Origin: an uncultured Oscillospiraceae bacterium
GTDB taxonomy: Bacteria > Bacillota > Clostridia > Oscillospirales > Ruminococcaceae
Assembly: GCA_950097605.1 (NCBI GenBank)
Contig: CATNEU010000018.1
Coordinates: 1 to 11,125 of the forward strand
Direction: 5' to 3'
Length of the DNA stretch: 11,125 nucleotides
Program-made: the position numbers and the translations under genes
The notes under the pieces: generated by a model
Databases searched by the model: none
Told to the model about the DNA's origin: nothing
The model's input: the letters and a program-made list of their open reading frames with translations, nothing else
Part shown: in pieces, positions 6,160-11,125 of the stretch
How positions within the stretch are numbered: position 1 is the stretch's first letter
Layout: each line of letters starts with the position of its first letter

Positions 6160-8301
6160 TTATGGCAAGTTGCCGGGAGCAGGCGGGCTTGCGTGCTGCT
6201 CCAGATAATGCAGGAATTCCGCGAAGGGGAGGGCCGGGCTGTATAGATATCCCTGGTAGATCGTGCAGCCGATTTCGAGAAGTTTGTCGCGCTGCGTCTC
6301 GGTTTCCACAAACTCGGCGATCATTGAAAATCCCAGACTGTTCGAGAGATAGACGATTGACGAAATGATCTGGGTGCAGCGCGCGTTGGTCAGCAGCTCG
6401 CGCACCAAGGACCCGTCCAGCTTGACAATGTCGAATTCGTTGTTCTGGAGATAGAGCATCGAACTGTGGCCCATCCCGAAATCGTCCAGAATCAGCTTGG
6501 CACCAAACTTCCGCAGGCCGAACAGAAGATCCATCATGGCCTTTGTGCCGGAGAGGGCGGTTTGCTCGGTAAGCTCCACGCCGATATTGGCGGGCTGCGC
6601 ACCGGTTTCCCGGATGATCTCGCAGACGCGCGCGGCGAAGTCCGGGTCGCCGAGCTGCGCCGCCGATACGTTGACCGAGAGGTTTAATCCGGGGTGGCCC
6701 ATCTTATCCAACTGCACCGAGGCTTTGCAGGCCTGCCTGAAAATCCAGTAGCCCAGCTCGTCGAGCAGTCCATCCTGCGTGGCCAGCGCGATCAGCAGCG
6801 GCGGATAGAGATACCCGCCGGTCTTGTATTCCCAGCGCAGAAGCGCTTCGGCGCCAACGACGGCGCCCGTGCTGTCGGTCTGCGGCTGGTACCACAGGTG
6901 CACATCGCCGTTTTTCAGCGCATAGCGGAAGTCCGAGACCAGCATTTTGGCGGTGGAGCCCAGGCGGTCCCGCCGGACCAGCAGCGCCGGCTCGATGCCG
7001 CGCGCCTCGTGCTGCTTGAAGAAAACGGTGAGCTTTTCGATGTCGCGGGCGAGCGTGTGCATATACCGTTCCTGCGAAATCCGCACAAACGGCAGATAGA
7101 TCAGGATACCGATTACCAGGTTGACAAGCTGCAAGGCGCTTCCTGCGACCGAGCCGGTTGCAGTGTAGCCGCTGAGCAGCACCGGCGTGGTCCAATGCAC
7201 CGATTGTACGGTGCAGCCGACCAGGCCGGTTGCGACAGCAAAGCAGGAGGTCAGCGTCAGCACGATCGGCGTGAGGATAAACGGGATCAGCAGCATCGGG
7301 TTGAAAATGACGGGAAGGCCAAAGAGCAGCAGCTCGTTGATGTTAAACAGCATGGGCGCCAGCGAAATTTTGGCAAGCTTTTTCACGTTGCGGCGCTTGC
7401 TGGTGACCAGAATCGCAATCAGCAGGCAGAGCGCGCTGCCGCAGCCGCCCATGAGCACGAACGTATCGAAAAAGGTTTTGGTAAAAATTTCGGTGGGAAT
7501 CTGTCCGGCGGCTGCAAGCTGCGCGTTGATCGAAAGCCCTTTTTCAAACAGATCGCCGGCCACCGGCTCCATCACGTTGCCGCCGTGGATGCCGCAGAAC
7601 CAGAGCAGGTGCAGCAAAAAGATATACAAAAGCGAACTGCCGAGATTGCGCCCCCTGTTTTCAAACAGCAGCGAAAGGCCGCGGGAAAACAGCTCCTGAA
7701 AGTTTGCGACGCCGAATAGATGGACGATGACCACGTTGACGCCTGCGAACACCAGCAGTACGACGGCTGCCGGAAGAATCGCGGAAAATGCGAGGTTGAA
7801 CTCGGCGTCCGCGCCGTCCGCGTGGTTGCGGATGTGCAGCCACTTGATGCGGGAAAACCGGTCGAACAGAATGCTGGCGGTCAGCGCCACCAGGATTGCA
7901 GTGAACAGCCAGGAGGCGGAGAAGATGTCCGTCTGTTCGCGGACGCCTGCGAACACGATATAGGCGCAGACCGAGACAATGGGGCAGGAAATGGGATTGA
8001 TGCGCGGGTTGTCCGCCGACTGGGCATAGCTGAAACTAATGGTGATCAGCATGACGAGGGAGAGGACGTCAAGTGTGCCGCGCTGAATGCCCGACAGCAG
8101 CTCGCGCACGGCGCCGCCCAGCAGCCCATCCAAGAATGTCTGGTAAGGCGGAATCGGCAGATTGAGCAGCATCACGGCCGCACAGCCCGCCATGAGGATC
8201 GGAATGGCATAAACCAGGCCCTGTTTGAGCACGTTTAGAATCCGGTTGTCGTCAATGGCCTCATAGAGTCTGCTGATACGGCCGGCTGGTTGTATGGGCA
8301 A
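6160..8301 (-). CDS. PTS IIC (lactose/cellobiose type) - EAL domain fusion, predicted c-di-GMP phosphodiesterase
   Basis: A 713-aa membrane protein. Residues about 20-410 carry many hydrophobic segments typical of a PTS IIC domain, with the GIHGGNV motif (237-243) and the segment NELLLFGLPVIFNP (322-335), which hold the family's sugar-site His (239) and Glu (323); the usual NEP is NEL here. Residues about 450-700 form an EAL domain, which cleaves c-di-GMP to pGpG. Its key residues are present: E485 in EALLRW, N544, E576, D606-D607 in LDDFGMG, K627, E663 and the QGY motif at 683. One oddity is AEFVET where AEGVET is usual. No IIA or IIB domain or gene is nearby, so it is more likely a sugar-responsive signalling protein than a complete transporter (inference). 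The start is TTG 8301, 6 bases after GGGGGG; the next Met (37) would cut into the first helix. It diverges from feoA. Confidence 0.9.
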   Translation of the reverse strand: MPIQPAGRISRLYEAIDDNRILNVLKQGLVYAIPILMAGCAAVMLLNLPIPPYQTFLDGLLGGAVRELLSGIQRGTLDVLSLVMLITISFSYAQSADNPRINPISCPIVSVCAYIVFAGVREQTDIFSASWLFTAILVALTASILFDRFSRIKWLHIRNHADGADAEFNLAFSAILPAAVVLLVFAGVNVVIVHLFGVANFQELFSRGLSLLFENRGRNLGSSLLYIFLLHLLWFCGIHGGNVMEPVAGDLFEKGLSINAQLAAAGQIPTEIFTKTFFDTFVLMGGCGSALCLLIAILVTSKRRNVKKLAKISLAPMLFNINELLLFGLPVIFNPMLLIPFILTPIVLTLTSCFAVATGLVGCTVQSVHWTTPVLLSGYTATGSVAGSALQLVNLVIGILIYLPFVRISQERYMHTLARDIEKLTVFFKQHEARGIEPALLVRRDRLGSTAKMLVSDFRYALKNGDVHLWYQPQTDSTGAVVGAEALLRWEYKTGGYLYPPLLIALATQDGLLDELGYWIFRQACKASVQLDKMGHPGLNLSVNVSAAQLGDPDFAARVCEIIRETGAQPANIGVELTEQTALSGTKAMMDLLFGLRKFGAKLILDDFGMGHSSMLYLQNNEFDIVKLDGSLVRELLTNARCTQIISSIVYLSNSLGFSMIAEFVETETQRDKLLEIGCTIYQGYLYSPALPFAEFLHYLEQHASPPAPGNLP

Positions 8302-8314
8302 AGCAATCCCCCCT

Positions 8315-8329
8315 TTGTCACCGTGTCAA
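8315..8329. promoter_or_regulatory. Quasi-palindrome in the PTS-EAL leader
   Basis: TTGTCAC C GTGTCAA: 7-base half sites that agree at 6 of 7 positions around a central base. It lies between the predicted transcription start and the GGGGGG ribosome site, where a bound repressor could block the gene. It contains a TTGACA on the minus strand, but no -10 box follows, so an operator fits better than a promoter. This is weak evidence from symmetry alone. Confidence 0.3.
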
Positions 8330-8359
8330 TTCCATGAAAAATGATCTCTTTTGTCACTT

Positions 8360-8388
8360 ATTTTATCATATGCAGAACAAGGTTGCAA
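8360..8388 (-). promoter_or_regulatory. Promoter of the PTS-EAL gene
   Basis: On the minus strand: -35 TTGCAA (8388-8383), 17-base spacer, -10 TAAAAT (8365-8360), preceded by TGA (extended -10). The leader would be about 52 bases long. Confidence 0.65.
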
Positions 8389-8489
8389 AGAAAATCGGTT
8401 GCTTTTTGAGGAAAAAATGGAGCGTGCTGCAAAGCGACATAGTTTTACATAAAAAGGTTAACACACGCGGGCGCGAATGAAACCATATA

Positions 8490-8515
8490 CGGGCAGTCAT
8501 ATGTGACCATGCCCG
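8490..8515. promoter_or_regulatory. Inverted repeat upstream of feoA
   Basis: CGGGCA-GTCA-TATG-TGAC-CA-TGCCCG: 10 pairs with a 2-base bulge and a 4-base centre, ending 42 bases before the feoA start. It could be an operator for a metal-dependent repressor or an RNA hairpin in the feo leader. It does not resemble the Fur or DtxR consensus I know. I found no convincing promoter hexamers for feoA between 8400 and 8540. Confidence 0.35.
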
Positions 8516-8557
8516 GACATACATTGGGATAGAGCCTGTATGCGGGAGGCGAAAAAC

Positions 8558-8797
8558 ATGAAGCATCCTCAGAAGCAAAGGACGCTGCGGGATTTGAGGC
8601 CCGGCCAGCGCGGCACAGTGTCCGCGGTTGGCGGCGCTGGCGCGGTCAGGCGCCGGCTGGTGGATATGGGCATCACGCCCGGCACCGAGGTTTTGATGCG
8701 CAAGGCGGCGCCGCTGGGCGACCCGCTCGAAATCCATTTGCGCGGCTACGAGCTGTCGCTGCGGCGCGCCGAAGCCGCGCAGATCTTTCTGGAATGA
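8558..8797 (+). CDS. feoA: Ferrous iron transport protein A
   Basis: A 79-aa cytoplasmic SH3-like protein that assists the FeoB ferrous iron transporter. The family pattern is clear: L-x-D-L-x-PGQ near the start, RRLVDMGITPGTEV (about 31-44), then APLGDPLEI and the RGYELSLRRAEA ending. The start chosen is ATG 8558, placed just after GGGAGGCGAAAAAC; an in-frame ATG at 8540 would put the ribosome site inside the gene. It is 34 bases upstream of feoB and certainly co-transcribed with it. Coding G+C is high, as in feoB. Confidence 0.93.
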   Translation: MKHPQKQRTLRDLRPGQRGTVSAVGGAGAVRRRLVDMGITPGTEVLMRKAAPLGDPLEIHLRGYELSLRRAEAAQIFLE

Positions 8798-8831
8798 GGG
8801 CGGGACCCGATCAACCGGCAAAGGAGGGGAT

Positions 8832-9971
8832 GTGGTGGACGTTACAGCGGCGCTGGCGGGCAATCCCAACTGTGGAAAAACAACGCTGTTCAACGCGCTG
8901 ACAGGCAGCACCCAATACGTAGGCAACTGGCCCGGCGTGACGGTGGAGAAAAAGGAGGGGGTTGTTCAACGGGGGGACGGACAGGTCCGGCTGGTGGACC
9001 TGCCTGGCATCTATTCGCTTTCTCCCTATACGATGGAGGAAGTTGTTGCGCGGGACTATGTGGTGGAGGAGCGGCCCGCTGTCATTATCAACATTCTCGA
9101 CGGCACCAACATCGAACGCAATCTCTATCTCACGTTGCAACTGCTCGAGCTGGGGACGCCGGTGGTCCTTGCGCTGAATATGATCGACGAGGTCCGCGCG
9201 CGCGGCGACAGCATCGACGTGCCCGGGCTGTCGCATGCACTGGGCGTGCCGGTGGTGCCGGTCTGCGCCCGGCGCGGCGAGAATCTGGACGAACTGGTCC
9301 GTCAGGCGGCCCGCGCGGCGCGGGAGCGGCCTGCGCGGCAGCCGGTTCGGTATGACGCGCGCACCGAACGGGCGCTGCGGGAGGTCGAGGCGCTGCTGGC
9401 GGGGCAGGCGCTGCCGGACGGCGTGCCGCCCCGGTATTTTGCGGCCAAGCTGCTGGAGGGGGACGCGCCCACGGCCGCGCGCCTGGGGCTGGACGCGGCA
9501 CGGCGCGGCGCGGTCGAACGGATTGCCGCCGCCTATGTGCGGGAAGCGGCGCGCGGCGACCGGGAGACGTTGCTGGCCGACGCGCGCTACCAGGTGATCA
9601 CGGCGCTCTGCGGGCGGTATGTGCGGAAAAAACGCGCGTTTGGCAAGCCCACGCTCTCCGACCGGATCGACCGTGTGGCAACCAGCCGCGTGCTGGCGCT
9701 GCCGGTCTTTTTGCTGCTGATGCTCTGCATGTTCCTGCTGGTGTTCGGCCCGGTTGGCGAGACGATGAAACACGCGCTTGAGTGGCTGGCCGGAGAGGTG
9801 GCGGCCCCCGCGGTGAGGAACGCGCTCGCCTATGCAGGGGCGCCCGACTGGATGACCGGGCTGCTGGTGGACGGCGTAATCGGGGGCGTGGGCGGCGTGC
9901 TGACCGGAAGCCTGCTGTTAGTTATTTCCATCGGGCTTGAGACTGCAGCGGCGATGCGGTATATGTATTAA
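8832..9971 (+). CDS. feoB: Ferrous iron transporter FeoB, truncated after the start of the membrane region
   Basis: FeoB imports Fe(II) through a membrane domain linked to an N-terminal GTPase. The GTPase is complete: G1 GNPNCGKT (10-17), the GVTVEKKEG switch region (35-43), G3 DLPG (56-59), G4 NMID (116-119), then the helical regulatory domain. The first membrane helix (about 288-306) and the start of the next (LLVDGVIGGVGGVLT, 344-358) are normal FeoB. After residue about 358 the expected FLPQ and LEDSGYMARAAF-type core is missing. A 21-residue unrelated tail leads to TAA 9971, giving 379 aa against the usual 650-800. No other frame continues the core, so this is not a simple frameshift. 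As it stands it cannot form a transport channel. The start is GTG 8832; GTG 8835 is better spaced from AAGGAGGGG (8821-8829) and equally possible. Confidence 0.88.
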   Translation: MVDVTAALAGNPNCGKTTLFNALTGSTQYVGNWPGVTVEKKEGVVQRGDGQVRLVDLPGIYSLSPYTMEEVVARDYVVEERPAVIINILDGTNIERNLYLTLQLLELGTPVVLALNMIDEVRARGDSIDVPGLSHALGVPVVPVCARRGENLDELVRQAARAARERPARQPVRYDARTERALREVEALLAGQALPDGVPPRYFAAKLLEGDAPTAARLGLDAARRGAVERIAAAYVREAARGDRETLLADARYQVITALCGRYVRKKRAFGKPTLSDRIDRVATSRVLALPVFLLLMLCMFLLVFGPVGETMKHALEWLAGEVAAPAVRNALAYAGAPDWMTGLLVDGVIGGVGGVLTGSLLLVISIGLETAAAMRYMY

Positions 9972-9977
9972 AATATA
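9903..9977. other. Junction where feoB homology and high G+C end
   Basis: FeoB-like coding stops at about 9903-9905. From there the sequence becomes A+T-richer, and the next recognisable element is the trkA promoter at 9978. G+C is 48 of 60 at 9361-9420 and 33 of 60 at 10261-10320. There is no terminator, transposase, tRNA or inverted repeat at the break. It may be a recombination point or an assembly join. Confidence 0.65.
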
Positions 9978-10005
9978 TTGCCTTTCCAACGGCTGCTGTT
10001 ATAAT
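9978..10005 (+). promoter_or_regulatory. Promoter of trkA
   Basis: TTGCCT (9978-9983), 16-base spacer, perfect TATAAT (10000-10005) preceded by TGT (extended -10). It predicts a start near 10012 and a leader of about 70 bases. trkA therefore does not depend on the feo promoter. Confidence 0.7.
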
Positions 10006-10082
10006 AGGAAGCAGAGCCGTAAAGGCGAATGAAAAATAATGCGGTAGAGAACGTATGCAATACGATGTTTACGGAGGGTGAA

Positions 10083-11125
10083 ATGAAGATACTGATTGCA
10101 GGGGACGGTAAGGTCGGAGCCTTCCTGACCCGGGAACTCAGTGCGGCTGGGTACGATATCACACTGATTGATTCCAAACAGAATGTATTGGAGAGCAGCA
10201 TAGAACGCTATGATGTAATGGCAATCCGGGGAAACTGCGCGTCCATGGATATACTGAACCAGGCGGGGGTAAAAGACGCGGACTTGATGATTGCGGCAAC
10301 CAGCGCGGATGAGATTAATCTTTTAAGCTGCCTGACGGCGCACAGCATGAATGCGAAGATCCATACGATTGCCAGAATCCGCAATCCGGAATACTCCACG
10401 GAAATTAACTTTATCCGCGAGGAAATGAATCTCTCCCTGGCCATCAACCCGGAACTGGCGGCAGCCAGAGAGATTTCCAGACTTCTCAAATTTCCCTCGG
10501 CCATCAAGATCGACACCTTCTCCAAAGGGAGGGTGGAGATCATGAAATTCCAGATTCCTGAGGGTTCTGTCTTAGACGACTTAAAGGTATGGGAGGTTCC
10601 CTCCAAACTGCGGTGCAGCGTCCTCATCTGCGCCGTCGAGAGAGGAAGCGATGTGATGATCCCCAACGGTAATTTCCAGCTGAAATCCGGGGACAAGGTC
10701 TCCTTTGTGGCTCCCTCGGCGGAATCCAGGCGATTCTTTAAGGCGGTGGGAATCGTAAACAACAGTGTAAAAAGCGCAATCTTAGTCGGCGGAGGAAGGA
10801 TTACATATTATCTGGCTCAGATGCTCAAGGACACCCCCATCAAGCTAAAGATCGTGGAGCGTGATCCGGAACAGTGCAGGAAGCTGAGCGAAGAGCTTCC
10901 CGGCGTCATCGTGATTCAGGGGGACGGCTCCGACCAGCAGCTTCTTTTAGAGGAAGGGCTCCACGAGACAGAGGCCTTCGCCGCCCTCACCGGTTTCGAC
11001 GAAGAAAATATCATGCTATCCCTCTATGCCAGGAGCCAGTCGAAAGCCAAACTGATCACCAAGGTCAACCGCACGGCTTTTGAGAGCGTGATCAATGACA
11101 TGAACCTTGGAAGCGTCATCTACCC
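10083..11125 (+). CDS. trkA: Trk potassium uptake regulatory protein TrkA, 3' end missing
   Basis: TrkA is the cytoplasmic, nucleotide-binding gating subunit of Trk-type potassium channels (partner TrkH, not in the window). 347 complete codons are visible of the usual 450 or so. The first RCK domain starts MKILIAGDGKVG with the Rossmann glycines at 7, 9 and 12 and an acidic residue (Asp30) ending the second strand. An RCK-C domain lies at about 141-220. A second Rossmann unit begins at about 231 (VGGGRIT, 235-241; Glu259). This tandem arrangement is typical of TrkA and rules out single-RCK KtrA. The start is ATG 10083, after GGAGGGTGAA; an in-frame ATG at 10029 would add 18 unrelated residues. 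Codon use is less G+C-rich than in feoAB. The gene runs off the right edge. Confidence 0.93.
   Translation, partial: MKILIAGDGKVGAFLTRELSAAGYDITLIDSKQNVLESSIERYDVMAIRGNCASMDILNQAGVKDADLMIAATSADEINLLSCLTAHSMNAKIHTIARIRNPEYSTEINFIREEMNLSLAINPELAAAREISRLLKFPSAIKIDTFSKGRVEIMKFQIPEGSVLDDLKVWEVPSKLRCSVLICAVERGSDVMIPNGNFQLKSGDKVSFVAPSAESRRFFKAVGIVNNSVKSAILVGGGRITYYLAQMLKDTPIKLKIVERDPEQCRKLSEELPGVIVIQGDGSDQQLLLEEGLHETEAFAALTGFDEENIMLSLYARSQSKAKLITKVNRTAFESVINDMNLGSVIY

Noticed and set aside
5265..6311. Long minus-strand frame opposite the DUF1846 gene
   Set aside because: It crosses the strong terminator at 6114-6153 and two real genes; no motif or ribosome site supports it.
6694..7719. Plus-strand frame opposite the PTS-EAL gene
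   Set aside because: Composition (many Gln, His, Arg) is that of an antisense shadow of membrane-helix codons; no family features.
8322..8329. Perfect TTGACA (minus strand) as a -35 box of the PTS-EAL gene
   Set aside because: It is too close to the start codon and has no -10 box at the right spacing; it is better explained as half of the quasi-palindrome.
8302..8557. c-di-GMP riboswitch in the region between the EAL gene and feoA
   Set aside because: I searched by eye for the conserved GEMM-type core and found none on either strand.
8811..9773. Minus-strand frame opposite feoB
   Set aside because: Produced by the very high G+C of feoB; Arg/Pro/His-rich with no domain.
9903..9971. Simple frameshift or sequencing error in feoB
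   Set aside because: Neither of the other plus-strand frames past 9903 restores the conserved FeoB membrane core; both meet stops quickly.
10029..10082. Upstream in-frame start for trkA adding 18 residues
   Set aside because: The extra residues are not part of the Rossmann fold and the GGAGG site lies directly before ATG 10083.
1..11125. CRISPR array, tRNA, rRNA or insertion sequence
   Set aside because: No regularly spaced repeats, no cloverleaf-like segment and no transposase-like protein were found.

Overview
The window looks like a low-to-mid GC Gram-positive chromosome, most likely an anaerobic, gut-type member of the Clostridia (Oscillospiraceae-like is my best guess). The grounds are strong AGGAGG-type ribosome sites, TTG and GTG starts, a two-gene feoA-feoB operon with the small SH3-like FeoA, a DUF1846 protein, a YbiT/YkpA-type ABC-F protein and a lactose/cellobiose-type PTS membrane domain. 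This assignment is inference; there is no rRNA or other marker gene.

Left part (1-2577, minus strand): two tandem paralogues of a secreted RHS/YD-type protein. Only the first 38 codons of the outer copy are inside the window (1-116); the inner copy (398-2347, 649 aa) is complete. The duplicated unit is about 2.23 kb and includes promoter, 5' leader, ribosome site and signal peptide. Both leaders can fold into a hairpin at the very 5' end of the mRNA. The stem is kept by different base pairs in the two copies, and both loops contain the same 8-base palindrome. The complete protein is an internal duplication that stops at the end of its second repeat, with no long YD core and no toxin tip.

Middle part (2578-6153): an ABC-F ATPase (minus) and a DUF1846 protein (plus) are divergently transcribed from a 312-base intergenic region, each with a good promoter and a strong terminator. 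All three signature changes in the ABC-F protein (LTGSE in half 1, Walker A K-to-N and Walker B E-to-Q in half 2) fall in the same composite ATP site; the other site is canonical.

Right part (6154-9971): a fusion of a lactose/cellobiose-type PTS IIC domain to an apparently intact EAL (c-di-GMP phosphodiesterase) domain, minus strand, is divergent from feoA-feoB (plus). FeoB is cut off near residue 358, soon after the membrane region begins.

The last part (9972-11125) has trkA with its own promoter, running off the end. G+C falls sharply at the feoB break (48 of 60 bases at 9361-9420, 33 of 60 at 10261-10320). This is either a recombination junction or a chimeric assembly join, so everything right of about 9903 may not belong beside the rest.

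No tRNA, rRNA, transposase, CRISPR array or known riboswitch was recognised.
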